Notes under the pieces: generated by a model
Seen by the model: only the letters and a program-made list of their open reading frames with translations
Told to the model about the DNA's origin: nothing
The model's database searches: none
Shown: one piece after another, positions 24,115-36,240 of the stretch
Layout: the number at the start of each line of letters is the position of its first letter
Position numbering within the stretch: position 1 is the stretch's first letter
Origin: Psilocybe azurescens
Taxonomy: Eukaryota > Basidiomycota > Agaricomycetes > Agaricales > Agrocybaceae
NCBI GenBank assembly: GCA_023853785.1
Contig: JAJIRX010000875.1
Coordinates: 1 to 64,000 of the forward strand
Direction of reading: 5' to 3'
DNA length: 64,000 bases
Program-made: the position numbers and the translations under genes

Positions 24115-25739
24115 GTATCAATCCCTCTCAACGTGGAACACTGAATACATCTCTCCTATTTGCACTCATTTTTCACACTCCCAAGTCGGAATGATGTTTC
24201 TGGATGATGACGCAATTTCTTCAATCGTGCTCGTATCCCACATGTTTGATATATAGGCAAGTAATTTTCGATACTCATCGGTGATATGCAGCACTGATGT
24301 CTCCTCTTGAATTGACAAAGAGACATCTCGCATACGCAAGCTGTCAGAATTAATTGTCCACGAAAGCCGCATCGAAACGATTCTCAGCGTGAACAAATTT
24401 ATTGTGTCTTTCACACTGAAATTGGCTGCAGTTTCGAGAGAGAAATAGTTCTTTAAGCTCTTGGAAGGTGGATTTGTCACTATAATTCTAGACAGTCCCA
24501 TCAGACATTCATTAACCACGCCATCCAGGAAACGCGGACTATCGCTCGAGGTGACGGAATGACTGGCAAATGTGTCTATGACGGAAGTCAGCTAGGAAGG
24601 GCTCGATTAGTGCCTTTCTGGATCACTTTAGAGACTAAATGGCAATTCTCATTTAAACCGAAATCCATATAGGCCCATTAATTATTCAGGAGTCCGGTGA
24701 CCGGCCATACAACGTTGCTTGAGGCTCATTGCAGCTACAATCACTCTGTGTTGACACCAATCTTAGAGTCAAAGACTTATTTTTATGCTGATTGGGACAT
24801 GTCCAATGCTATTCCAGAGACTGGTGTCACTAGACTTCAGGCTTGATTATTTTAGGTCGCGAGTTGGCGCTTCGCTTAATTACTAGCCTGAAGATTAGTC
24901 AGGCAAAATACACTCACCACCGTCGTTACACCGTCGGCCTTCGATGTCCACCCTTCGGATAGAGAATTCCGCATTTTGATACGAATTCTCGAAACAACGG
25001 GTCGTTTTCTTGGCGTTTTCTATTATCTACAGTCATTTATCATGCCCTCAAACAATGAAAGAACTGCACCACAGAACAAAGTGCTTTACTGCGACTACAT
25101 ATTTCCTCCACATTATTGGAATTGCTATCGTTCTCTACCATGAGCCTAATTACTGGAAGTAGGATTATCATGTCCAAGTCATGCCTCCGCCCTCTCTGGA
25201 GCACCACATAACAACACGATGTCGGATCCAGACCCGAGATTGTTATCAGATATGTAATGATGCATAGCATCTCAAAAATGGTTGTGAACAAGTTGACCGT
25301 TAGTGGGAAGTTAGTAGGAAAGATCTATTGAGAAACCCCGTTTCCAAGAATAACTTGGGCCTCTTTGGAGACCCCACAAAATTGGCACTAAGCTTGAAAA
25401 GTTCGAACTTGTCTCGTGGTACGGCTTGGGGTTGAGTTTCTTTGGAGAGGGAGGGTTTCGGAAAAAGAACCGTCGGAACCCCCCCCAAAAAAAGAAAAAA
25501 AACAGGAGTTTCTTAATAGATTTATCCAAGCTAGTATGGCTAGATGTAGAGTATCCAACTCTTTATGTGAGATGTATTATTCAGCTCGGCAACTTATGAT
25601 ATAAAGGATGGTTGAATGAAAGCAAATGATCAACAAACCTCCAAGGGCTTAACAGACTCAGCATCTTACTCTATAGCGCTGTCAGCATTTTTTTTTTAAA
25701 TCGGCGCTTTGTGCATCGCTCACAGATCTCGACTTGTAG
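24115..25739. other. Unassigned stretch with two minus-strand frames
   Basis: Minus-strand frames 24166-24519 (117 codons) and 25040-25291 (83 codons, with a hydrophobic start MFTTIFEMLCIITYLITIS and a Cys-containing tail) could be exons of one gene, but I do not recognise the product and could not join them convincingly. A CCCCCCAAAAAAAG low-complexity run lies at about 25479-25501. Confidence 0.3.
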
Positions 25740-26742
25740 ATGATGCCGCCCAGGAGCCTATTCACCTGGACCTTTGTCGCATTACAGGTCATGTGCGGAT
25801 TCGCCACAACCGCAAGGCAAGGCAGTACCAATGTAAGCAATTGTGCTTCCAAGCGTCTGAGTATGCACACCGACCCGTGTGGCTGTTAGATAATCGGACG
25901 CGCAGGTAGTGCTGTTGATGAGGTTAATACTCCAGCAGGGCCAATTTTAAGGTCTAAGCTCCACGCTGTCCCACAAGGCGCTCATATACAGCAATTTGAC
26001 TCTTCCGGGTCCTCTCAATCTATACGCATTCTTGCAGCAAATGGCACAGAGATCCGCTCCTTGACATCCACTCCGAGTTCTCTCACTCGCCGTACATTAG
26101 GCCCAGGTTATGTCGCATACTTCTTCTGGGGAAACACCGCACCCGACGCCGTCCCCATTGCCCTCTTTTCCACATCGTGGATAGTGCCCCCATTCCTGAG
26201 AGCAGCAACGACTCCCAGCTTCTCTACCTGTTTAATGGTCTACAACCCACAGCTGGGGTCTCCAGAATCCTTCAACCGGTATTACAGTACGGCTTGAGTG
26301 CAGCCGGCGGTGGAAACTACTGGTCCGTTGCGTCTTGGTTCGTCACTAACGGAGAAGCTTTCTACACCCCAGCCGTCGAAGTGTCTCCAGGACAATCACT
26401 CGAGGGTATTATGACCCTAACCAGTATCACAACCTCTGAAGCCGGGGAAAAGTCTACGGATACAACTCTGTGTTTGTTGGGATCCCCTCGTCATTATTGT
26501 CAATCTCCTCGCCTGTGGAGCTGACGTTTGCTTGGGAGGTACTGGAGATTTACAATGTTAATCATACTTCCGATCTCCCCGGTGGAAAAACACAGATGAC
26601 CAAAATCAATATCATTGATAATAATGGCCAGCGTCCGCCTGTTAACTGGCTACCCAACAGTGCGGACGTTAACTTTGGGACACAGGTTGTTGTCGATGGG
26701 CCAACTGATGGAGAAGTCGATATTATCTACCCTCTTCAGTAG
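25740..26742 (+). CDS. Secreted beta-sandwich protein, G1-peptidase/ConA-like, copy 1
   Basis: First of three tandem relatives. The start MMPPRSLFTWTFVALQVMCG looks like a signal peptide. An intron at 25825-25905 gives a consistent phase. The prodomain-like part has TPAG and VPQGAHI; the mature part has GYVAYFFWGN, STSWIVP, LQPVLQYGLSAAGGGNYWSV, ASWFV, VSPGQSLEGIMTL, YNSVFVGI and GEVDIIYPL. The all-beta pattern with GGGNYWxxASW resembles the concanavalin-like fold of fungal G1 (eqolisin-type) proteins, but I cannot see a certain Gln/Glu catalytic pair. Protease activity is therefore not claimed. One base is missing in the C run 26187-26191 and one in the G run 26454-26457. With both allowed for, the coding length is 924 nt, 307 residues. 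Confidence 0.7.
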
Positions 26743-26869
26743 ACCTACACATCTCAACTCACCGCTAGTCTAGAAGTAAATCGTACACTCTAGCCTCATG
26801 CTCATTCTCTAAGGGACCTTACGGACATTCTGTTAAGTTTAAATACAGCATAATTCGTCGGGGACTGTA
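26743..26869. other. 3' flank of copy 1
   Basis: Short spacer between the converging copy-1 gene and the candidate minus-strand gene. Nothing recognised. Confidence 0.4.
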
Positions 26870-27852
26870 TTATACGAACTAGTTTGGGAAGATTCAGTAA
26901 AGAGATGACTGAGGTAAGCCACAGCTCGTGACTTTGCTGTCGACTAGTGTCAAAATATCACTGATTTTGGTGGACAGGCCGATGGAAAAGCCAATGATAG
27001 AGCTTGTATGCGGAGCAATCTCGGACACCGGAACATTCAGGATTCTAGAGAGTAATAGTCTGTATGGTATTTACATCTGAAGCAGTGGTTCATCGCTCGA
27101 GCTACAGTATCTGCGGCACTCTGTTCAACTGACAAGCCCACATGGCGTATTGATGTTGAGGGAAAGACCTCGGAATGAAAGACAGTGACATAATCATTAG
27201 GAACTGATGTACGAACTACTATCTGATGACTGTATGCGTATATGTCAGCATGTCGGTCCCTAACTTTCTTCACAGATATTATTACCCAGTCCACGCGGGA
27301 TGAAATCATATGTACCGATAGGCATGATCCTACAGAAGGTCGAAAATAGACTTTGCTACTTGCAAATGATACCCTTCCTCCGATCGTCCCAAAATTGTTA
27401 ATTTGTATTTGTCCGAGGATATTCAGCCATGGGAATGACAGAATTGTCATAGTACCGTGGAGATTATAGTACCAAGGCTATGGTAATAACGACACAGACA
27501 TCATTAGAAAATACCCGCATGCTCACCGACTCCAAATCCAGCACTACACACAGGATACAACAGGCGCCCATAATGAGAGCGGCCTTTGACAAAGACGCAT
27601 AATCTGTACAGTATCTTTGTCTCTTTAATTCGCCGCATCATGTGTGAGCAATGGCTCGTCACATTCTCGGAGACGTACCGTGCTGAACATGTCTTCTAAG
27701 TTGTGCGGTAAATTCACAAACTCATCTTCGGCGTAATTCTGTTGCGAGCTGTATTTAAAGGAATATAAAGGATGACAAGTTGCATCTGACTTCTTACGTG
27801 TCCATTGCATACTTACGCCTTCTAAGGAATTGTAAGTCTTTTCACTGAACAT
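26870..27852 (-). CDS. Candidate gene, unknown product, one membrane segment
   Basis: I do not recognise this product. A chain of plausible exons reads MFSEKTYNSLEG (27852), QNYAEDEFVNLPHNLEDMFS, SKAALIMGACCILCVVLDLE (a hydrophobic segment near 27530-27590), then a long frame starting at MTILSFPWLNILGQIQINNF (27450-27037) and EIAPHTSSIIGFSIGLST. Splice-like GT/AG sites separate them, but a stop lies between the second and third blocks. It lies divergently to the beta-sandwich copy 2, whose start is only 45 bp away. It may be a type-II membrane protein or a decayed gene. Confidence 0.3.
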
Positions 27853-28244
27853 TATGTTCTCCCAAGCTGAACGCTGCAGGAGTCATAAGCTCGAAAATGC
27901 TGTACAAGCTACTGCTCACCTCAATCTTCATTGTACCCTACCTAGTGGGTGTATTAGCAACCCCGTTTAAGTCCAGTTCAGAGGATGTAAGTATAATCAA
28001 CCCCCCATGCTGGTAGGGCAGTGACTCATCATTATACTATACAGGAACTGAAGCGTTCTACGGGCACTTCTGACGACCTCGTTATGACTCCCGCTGGACC
28101 TGTCTCACAATCTCACGCACACTTCGTGCCGGAGGGTGCTCATGTTGAGCACTCTGACGAGGCTATCCACATCATCGCATCAGATGGTTCAATTATTCAC
28201 ACTGCCCCGACCTCGAAGAACATCCGTAGAGACTCAGCGGAAAT

Positions 28245-28256
28245 ATTCTCTCGCGC
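28245..28256. repeat. LINE target-site duplication, left copy
   Basis: ATTCTCTCGCGC here is repeated at 34634-34645, immediately after the poly-A tail. The first A may belong to the tail, so the duplication is 11 or 12 bp. Confidence 0.95.
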
Positions 28257-28429
28257 AGCCGCTCCTTGATCTGCAACCACGACCATCGACGAAGTTCCCA
28301 CGCTCATAACAGGGCGAGGCGACTAGTTGACGGAAAAGAGAGCAGATTACAGTAGAGCCACAAGCACCCATACTCTATATCTAATCTAAAAACTTCAATA
28401 CATCTTTGCTATAATCAATATAATCAAAC

Positions 28430-30148
28430 ATGAACACCAATAGCGGCACAGCACGCAACAGAAAGAATACTTCGACAACCGGAACACCAGGCAATAAGGA
28501 TGCAACGAGGCCAAACGGACGATCGACCAGAGCAAACGGACCCGCAGAAATGGTAGAGGAGCTGGAGATCATAAAAGGCTCAAAGGATGGGAGGAAGTTC
28601 CTGGAAGAACGACAACTGTTAGTGCCGGCAGGTAGACCCCTCACAATGGCCATGGCAGGCTCCTGCCTCCACCAGGTTATGGAGTCATCTCCCAACGTCC
28701 CACAACCAGTCATGCAGGGTTTGCGAGCTCTAGCATATCTGATGGAAGACGCAGATCAGGAGGAAGCAACCCAGACATACCACGACGGCTTCAACTCGGA
28801 ACTGGAATTCTTCACGTCGGAACTCACGCAACTCATTAAGCACACGCAATTGAAGGTCGACGCCAAAACTGGAAGAGCTATCACAGCTCACCGAAGACCT
28901 GACCAAATCAGCCAGGACATCAGACTCACAGCAAAGGACCACACAGCAAGAACTATCACCGGCACAGGGAAGATCGTCAGTATAGCCAGATATTGGCTCA
29001 GCCGCCAGCCTCGGCAAGCCCAAGAATGCTAGCAAGACATGGTATACGTGAGACGCCAGCTCATGCTGAAGGGAATCAGGCCCGACTCTAGCATCGGGGG
29101 GACTAGGAGACAGAGAAATCCGAGAAAAACTCAACAAGATACTTAGCGCCACAGCGACAGATGGGGTTTACCTCAGATCAGCAACAAAACAGCGCAACGG
29201 AGGGCTACTAGTAGAATTCGACTCAGACTACGGAGCCGCATGGGGAGAAAGGAGGAGAACATTGCCCAGTTGTGTAAAGCAATAGGAGAGGGGGTCGAGA
29301 CGAAGAGAAGAACTTACCACCTGATCGCCAAATTCGGTACCACTCAGCTGGAGCCAGAGGACCCCAACTTCATAGAAGAAGTCGAAGAATCAAACCGAAT
29401 GGAGGCAGGGGTTATCACATCAATGCGATGGGCAAAAGCCATCGAACGAAGGAAGGAGCACCAGAAATGGGCTCATATTATTCTTACTACCGACAACGTC
29501 AACGAAGCTAACCGAATGATCGCTTTAGGAATCTACATAGCAAACAAGAAGGTCACGGTGGAGAAATGCAAGATCGACCCAATCCGATGCCTGAAATGCC
29601 AGGGCTACAATCACTACGCAAAAGACTGCAGCGCAAGTTCCGACACATGCGGACAGTGCGGCGAGAAAGGTCACAGAACAAAAGAATGCACCAGTCAGAA
29701 GAAGTACTGCGTATCTTGCGCATCGGAGGAACACACGAGTTACGACAGGCTATGCCCAATATTTCAGAAGAAAGCATCAGACAAGAACCTCACCACACCG
29801 GAGAACACTCTGCCCTTCATTCCTACAGACGAGCCATGGACCTGGTCGATCAACCCCAACATACAATCAGGCATGACACGGCAGAGCGCGGGCAGCGAGG
29901 CACCACTAGTAAACCCACCCTGTGAAAACCAGAGGACAGCCCTCAGGAGGAACGTGCTGCGACAAGCAGAAATCGAAGCCATTGCCGCAGCAACACCCAG
30001 TCCACCATCGAGCTCATCCCCTCCACCTGCCAGATCAACCGGCAACACGCAGCCCGACAACTCAGAGAAAGTTATCACACCAGAGAGGTGGGGCGATTCA
30101 CCACTCGAAGATGGCGAGCTACCACCACCGCAGATCACCCAGTCTTAA
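28430..30148 (+). CDS. LINE ORF1, gag-like protein with CCHC zinc knuckles
   Basis: A nucleic-acid-binding gag-like protein that coats the element RNA. It starts MNTNSGTARNRKNTSTTG. The frame holds to about 28860, changes near the AAAA at about 28865, again near 28975 and near the G run 29096-29101, and once more near the GGGG at 29243-29246. It then stays open to the stop at 30146-30148. Two perfect CX2CX4HX4C knuckles lie at about 29590-29690 (CLKCQGYNHYAKDC and CGQCGEKGHRTKEC), followed by a third, looser one (CVSCASEEHTSYDRLC, CX2CX4HX6C). The C-terminal part is rich in Pro and Ser. It ends directly before the ORF2 ATG. Confidence 0.85.
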
Positions 30149-33100
30149 ATGGTCGAACATCAGGAGGGGCAACCAGACTCAAAACAACTACGATTTTTAC
30201 AAATAAATCTGAACAAGTCGGAGGTCGCACATAAAGAACTGCTGAACAGCGGACTTAGCTCAAAATACGACATAATACTAATCCAAGAGCCACACATCAC
30301 ATTCTATGATCATATAATTACTAACAACCATTTTCGACAGGTATACCCGCCAGGACGACACACCCTAAACACAACAGTACGGTCAGGAATATGGGTCAGC
30401 AAGAGACTGGATACGGGCAGCTGGCAAGAGCTACCTATACCGGGCACCAACGATATCACTGCCATTCAGCTGAAAGGCCCCTACGGCCGACTCTCGCTAT
30501 TTAACATATATAATCCATGCGACAAAGACAGCACAACTGACCTGCTGAACAAATATCTAGACAACCAGATGCAAAGGATACTAGCAAACGAAACAGACCA
30601 TATGATTTGGGCAGGAGATTTCAATCGACATCACCCGCTGTGGGATAAGGACGAGGATGACCGTCTCTTCACTCGAGCAGCTATAAGATCAGCAGACATA
30701 CTGATTGATCTAATAGGCAAATTTGGGCTGGCGATGATACTACCAAAAGGCATACCAACCCTCGAACACATGGTCACTGGCCGCACATCAAGGCCCGACA
30801 ATGTATTTGCCACAGCTGGCCTGCTAGACCGGGTAATACAGTGCGACGTCGACTTCAGCTCCCGCCCAGCAAATACCGATCATTACCCAATTGTATACAC
30901 CCTAGATCTACAACACATGAGCACCAGCGACAAACCATCCTACAACTTCCGCATGGCCGACTGGCAAGACTTCACAAAGAATCTCGAGATCAGACTAACA
31001 GACTTAGCCTGTGCAAGACCACTATACACCAAAGACGAAATATTTGATGCGGCACACACCCTGAAGGAGGTCCTACAGGACACAATACGAACCCGAATAA
31101 AACTCCAGAAGCCATTGCCAGACAAGAAACGGTGGTGGACCGGAGAACTTGAAGACGCCAAACGACAAAAGAACAGACTCGGCAGCATGCATCACAAGCT
31201 CCGCACCTTCGATCAACACCCATGTCATCAGCAGTTCAAAGAAGCAAAATCTGCATTCGCAAAACTAGTCATCGAGACAAAACGGAAACACTGGAACGAC
31301 TGGCTGTCCGAGGCAAGTACCAAAGACCTGTGGACAGCTAACAAATACCTCAGAAACCCAACTGGAGATGGCGGACAACCAAGGATCCCAACGCTAGAGG
31401 CGACTGACCCCTACACTGACGAAAAGGTGGAAATCGCGACAAATGAAGAAAAGGCCCGCATGTTCGCCACCACCTTCTTCCCCAGGAAGCCAGAACATTC
31501 AAACGTACCCGCCGACTTGACTATCCAGCGCCAGTACCAGACGTGAGGCCCAATCACCCGGGAACAAATCGAGCGACAAGTAATGAGACTCTCCCCTACA
31601 AGGCACACGGACCAGATGAGATACCCAACATCGTCATTCAGAAGTCACTACCACTAATAATCGACAGAATGTTCCTACTATTCAGCGCCATTGCCTCAAC
31701 AGGCCACTACCCAGACGAGTGGAAACAGTCCATTACAATAGTGCTACGAAAACCGAACAAACCAAACTACAAGACCGCTAAAGCTTACCGCCCTATCGCC
31801 CTCCTTAACACTATACCAAAGATACTGACAGCAGTAATAGCAGAGAATATCAGCCATCTAGGTCGAAACACACGAACTCCTGCCAAAAACTCACTTCGGG
31901 GGGACGACCAGGTCGAACAACGACAGACGCCGTCCACTACATCACACAGAAGATAAAGTCAGGCTGGAGAGAAAGAAAAGTAGCCTCGATCCTATTCCTA
32001 GATGTGGAAGGGGCCTTCCCGAACGCAGTTACGGACCGACTCATCCACAACCTCAAAAACGCAGAATCCCAACGCTATACGTGGAATTGATAAGGGAACT
32101 ACTCAATGGCAGAAAAACTAAACTGAAATTTGACGACTTCATATCTTCCTCATTCGAGATTGACAACGGCATTGGTCAAGGCGACCCTCTATCCATGATT
32201 CTATATATTATCTACAATGCTGACTTATTAGAGATTGTGGACAGATCACGACGGCGAAGACGCAATTGGATACGTAGACGACGTGACCATAATCGCAATA
32301 GGATCTGATCTCGGCGAAACGACCGACAAACTATCACTGATCATGAACAGCCAGGGCGGCGGGCTAGAGTGGAGCGAGGACCACAATTCCAGGTTTGAAG
32401 TATCAAAACTAGCCATAATGCACTGCCTGCCTACCTACAAAGCCAAGCGAAGTAACGGAAACCACCCAAGACTGGAAATCAACGGCACCCTGGTCAAGGA
32501 GGTCGAAAACTTCAAGCTGCTAGGGATCCACATGGATAGCCAACTCAAGTGGAATTACCAACTTCAAAAGGCAGTCGAGAAGGCGACAAACTGGGTACTA
32601 AACTTCATCAGGCTGACCAAACCTACCACAGGCATCGAGGCTAGACTCATGCGACAACTATATATCGCCACAGTCGTCCCTAAAATGACCTATGGGCTCG
32701 ACATATGGTACACGCCGCCAACAAAACCAATCGGTCACGCACATAACACAGGGTCAGTATCGGGACTCCGCCAGTTGACAAAGATTCAGCGCCAAGGCAG
32801 CGATAGCGATAGCAGGCGGCCTCAGATCGACCCCCAACGAACTACTTGACGCACATGCAGGAATAATGCCGATGGAACTAACTCTGCTAAAGATATGTCA
32901 TAGGGCTATCATCAGGCTCGCAACGCTCCCAAAACAGCACCCACTTCACCAAACGATCAGAACGACAAGACGAAACACCGCAAACTTAAGGTACAAGACA
33001 CCCATCGACAATTTACTCCAAATATTCGAAGTAGATCCGGAGAGGTTCGAACCCATCCATCCAGCTAGGACCGCCCGACATACCAAGCCCCATTCGCTAT

Positions 33101-34096
33101 CCAAATCGATGCCAGCAGGGAAAAATCGATGGCGTACGAATCCTCAGACAAAGCCGACTACAGAGTGTACTCCGACGGCTCTAGCCACAGCGACAGCGTA
33201 GGAGCATCAGCGATCCTCTACAGAAAAGGGTCTAAGATACCCAAGGCCACACTGAAGGTCTGCCTGGGCATCGGAACCGAACACAACAGCTACGAAGCCG
33301 AAGCTGCTGGAGGAAACCTGGCTATGTGGCTTCTGCGGGCAGTCAACACAATACCATCTAACACTATTACCGTTTACATAGATAACCAAGCCCTCCTCAA
33401 AGCACTCCGCTTCCCCAAAGCAAAATCTGGCCAATGGCTAGTAGAGGGATCGTTGCCAGCGCACGAGACATTCCAGGACAAATCAACATGGTATGGATCT
33501 CAGGTCACACCGACGTCGGAGGGAACGAGGCAGCAGACGAAGCAGCGAAGTCAGCAGCTAGCGGCACCAGTAGTCGAAGAGACGAACTGCCCCCAAACCT
33601 CAGGAGGGACTTCCCAACCAGCGCATCCGCGGAGAGGCAAGCTTACAACGAAGAACTGAAACTAATATGGAAAAATAGGTGGGACAACTCACCCAGAGCA
33701 GCTCGATTCAAAAACGTCGACCCAGACTACGCCTTCACCAAATTCAGGAAAATCAGCTTCAGCCTTAGCAGGGCCCAATCCAGCCTGCTCGTACAGGTAC
33801 GCACCGGCCATATCCCACTAAATGCCTATTTATACAGGATAAACAAATCTCCGACGAGCAAATGCCCAAACTGCTGGGAGCGTCGAGGGGGAGAACGAGC
33901 CACAGAAACAGTCGAACACTATCTTTTCGAGTGCCGCGCATACAGAAACTTACGATACGAACTATACCTCGAGATCAAAACCAATCGCCCCAGCTTAGAG
34001 GAACTCACGACTGACATGACGATGGCGAAACAGCTGTTGAAATACATTGCTCAAACAAAACGACTCAAACAATACAACGATGGCATCCAGGAATGA
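30149..34096 (+). CDS. LINE ORF2: endonuclease, reverse transcriptase, RNase H
   Basis: The N-terminal endonuclease shows LQINLNKSE, IILIQEPHI, MIWAGDFNRHHPLWD and NTDHYPIVYTLDL. The RT shows ARKPNK-like LRKPNKPNYKTAKAYRPIAL (about 31745-31805), ILFLDVEGAFPNAV (about 31990), GIGQGDPLSMILYIIYNADL (about 32170-32230) and the active-site box GYVDDVTIIAIGS (about 32265). RNase H (33135-33560) has YSDGSSHSDSVGASA, NSYEAEA, VYIDNQALLKAL and WISGHTDVGGNEAADEAAK. A zinc-binding CPNCW...HYLFEC tail follows. Frame changes occur near 31540, 31900, 32065, 32250, 32780-32850, 33120 and 33430. It starts immediately after ORF1, so translation by reinitiation is likely. Confidence 0.88.
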
Positions 34097-34633
34097 AACA
34101 CCCCGACCACAAGGATCAAGGCAACAAACAAAATCCCAACCGACACTAACGCAGCGCCGACGGCCACCGCAACAAGCCACACCATTTACCAATACGCCCG
34201 CCCACCCAAGACCCCCAGATCGCCCCCCACGCCAACCATCGCCCAAACGCACAGACACCGCCAACTTTCGGCCCAAAAGGACTCACCCGAAGAAGCACAA
34301 CGAACACCCACTAGAACCACGATCCGACCCGGTCAAACGTGCCTTCCAAGTAATTGGACGGGCGTGCTAGAGAAGAGATGAGACAAGAGGTAACTAAAAT
34401 AGAGAATACATAACTCACCGTCTTAAGAGATGTGCCCCAAACGGTCGAGGAACGGCCGGGCCCAGCAGGGGGACGTGAGGGCCCTCTGGGGCGCCGAGGG
34501 TAATCGAAGATCAAGCGGCGAGCGGCCCAGGAAGCCTGGGTCAAAGCACATGTACGAGTAGATACAAAGCCGAGGGAAGGGGCCCGCCCCTCAGAGGCTA
34601 TAACATAACAAAAAAAAAAAAAAAAAAAAAAAA

Positions 34634-34645
34634 ATTCTCTCGCGC
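34634..34645. repeat. LINE target-site duplication, right copy
   Basis: ATTCTCTCGCGC directly follows the poly-A tail and matches 28245-28256 exactly. Confidence 0.95.
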
Positions 34646-35520
34646 CTATACAGATGGGTATGCTGCCTACTCATACTGGGGACCAAACCCAAACTCTAGC
34701 GCAATAGCCAACTTCTCAACCTCGTGGGTTGTACCGGCCGTCCCCACCAAGGCCGATGGTCAACTCCTGTATGTTTTCAACGCACTTGTACCGACTTCAC
34801 TCGACACTATACTCCAACCCGTACTCCAATTCGGTGTGTCTTCTGCAGGTGGAGGAAACTACTGGGCCGTCGCATCATGGTACGTGAACGGCCCAGAGGT
34901 CTACTACTCCTCCCTCTACCCAGTATCCCCCGGACAAACGCTATCTGGTGTCATGTCACTGCAGGGCATTAAGACGGCTTCAACTGGCAAGGTCCAATAC
35001 TCCTACAACTCAGTGTTCTCTGGAATTACCAGTACATCCATGACAATTAATTCCAAGGAACTTCTGACATACGCCTATGAGGCGCTGGAGATATACACCA
35101 CCTCTGGAGCGACCGATCTTCCGTACGGAACAACGACACTGAAGTCTATTAATATCGTCGACCAGAACGGTCAACACCCTACCGTAAACTGGACGCCGGT
35201 AAGCAATACCGCAGAAGGATTCGGGGTTACAATTGTCGCCAACGGAGGAAATAATGGCGAGATAGACCTAGTTTATCCTTCTCATTAAGCGGTGAATTAC
35301 AGATTCGTATGACCATGTCTATTAATAGAATGAGTTTCTGAGTGACAGGTCTAGATTGCGAGCGCAGTCGACGCTTTACAAGCACATAGTGCATGTCCTC
35401 ATTCAGAGGATCCATTTCTAAGTTTACCTTAGGTCAAATAAAGGACGTCAAAGGTTTGAACTAACAGCACCATGTGGTGGTATTGATGTTTTTACTTTGA
35501 CCTACCTATGCACGTAGACC

Positions 35521-36240
35521 AAGTTGTTTAACAGCCCAGCAGGACCCGTCCTGGCATCGAAGATCAATCTGGTTCCAAATGGTGCACGGGTGCTGCAAAT
35601 TGATAGCTTCATCCATATCATTTCTGCACATGGCACCAAGCTTCACAGCGCACCCTTATCTCAGAGTACATATACTACACTTAGACATAATGCTGTCGGC
35701 CCACATTTGGTTCAGGACACTTTGGGTACACGTAGTGGGGTAATCCCAGCACCAGCCCGGTCTCTTGCTTTACCACAACTTGGATGGTTCATCTGGCTCC
35801 TGAGAACGTCGATGGTCAACTTCCTACATATTCAACTCTATTGAATCGACGACCTCTTTCAACGCCATTCTGTAGCCTGTGTTGCAATACGACATTTCCC
35901 CAGCCGGCGAAGTGAACTACTGATCAGTAGCATCATGGTGACTTGTGGGCTCAGAGGACTAGCACAGTTCACTTACCCAAGTGGCTCCTGGACAATCTCT
36001 CGAAGGTGTATTGACCCTACAGAACATAACGTCATCAGAGGGAGGCGCTAAGGATATATGGTGCTTCTGGACCTGCCGACCTCCCTCATGGAAGAACTGC
36101 TATGCAGTCAATCCCTCAACCCAAGATGGTCAGCGTTCTACGCTCGGCTGGTCGTCCAGCGGTGATTTACATTCAGTGCAGCTATTGTTACGAACGGAGC
36201 AGCAAATGACGAGATCGACCTTATTTCCCTTTTTCAGTAG
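35521..36240 (+). pseudogene. Secreted beta-sandwich protein copy 3, decayed
   Basis: Third member of the tandem array. NSPAGPVLASKINLVPNGAR and IHIISAHGTKLHSAP correspond to the propeptide of copy 2 (TPAGPVSQSHAHFVPEGAH, IHIIASDGSIIHTAP). Further on, SPAGEVNY with a stop, APGQSLEGVLTLQNITSSEG and DGQRSTLGWSS match the mature domain in order. Several stops and frame shifts, and loss of a large part of the domain, show it is dead. No signal-peptide exon was found upstream. Confidence 0.7.

Larger units (their letters stand above)
28257..34634 (+). mobile_element. Full-length Tad1-like non-LTR retrotransposon (LINE)
   Basis: The element has a 5' leader of about 170 bp, a gag-like ORF1 with zinc knuckles, an ORF2 with apurinic-type endonuclease, reverse transcriptase and RNase H, a 3' region with a GC-rich stretch (about 34440-34600) and a poly-A tail of about 25 A (34610-34634). 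It is flanked by a perfect 11-12 bp target-site duplication. The presence of RNase H after the RT and the fungal host point to the Tad1 clade of the I-like LINEs; that assignment is from domain order, not a tree. Both ORFs contain several frame changes, many next to homopolymers such as the six G at 29096-29101. Some may be sequence errors, so autonomy cannot be judged. Confidence 0.93.
27897..35288 (+). pseudogene. Secreted beta-sandwich protein copy 2, split by a LINE
   Basis: Signal peptide MLYKLLLTSIFIVPYLVGVLA; exon 1 is 27897-27986 and the intron 27987-28044. Exon 2 runs to FSRA at 28256, where the 6.4-kb LINE is inserted, and resumes at 34646 with YTDGYAAYSYWG. The mature part has STSWVVPAVP, LQPVLQFGVSSAGGGNYWAV, ASWYV, VSPGQTLSGVMSL, YNSVFSGI, VNWTPV and GEIDLVYPSH. 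Removing the LINE and one target-site copy gives 945 nt with an uninterrupted frame of 314 residues. The gene was therefore intact when the element arrived. It carries no other break, unlike copies 1 and 3. The family is as discussed for copy 1; enzymatic activity is unproven. Confidence 0.85.

Noticed and set aside
25311..25529. Minus-strand frame of 72 codons with a run of Phe
   Set aside because: It is produced by the C- and A-rich low-complexity run at about 25479-25501; no family features.
29764..30138. Minus-strand frame of 124 codons in LINE ORF1
   Set aside because: Antisense to the Pro/Ser-rich part of ORF1; no independent support.
33044..33054. GGTTCGAACCC, a perfect B-box-like sequence
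   Set aside because: It lies inside the LINE ORF2 coding region and has no A box at the right distance.
34047..34370. Pro/Arg-rich frame after the LINE ORF2
   Set aside because: Overlaps the end of ORF2 and the 3' untranslated region; composition is that of the element and no domain is seen.
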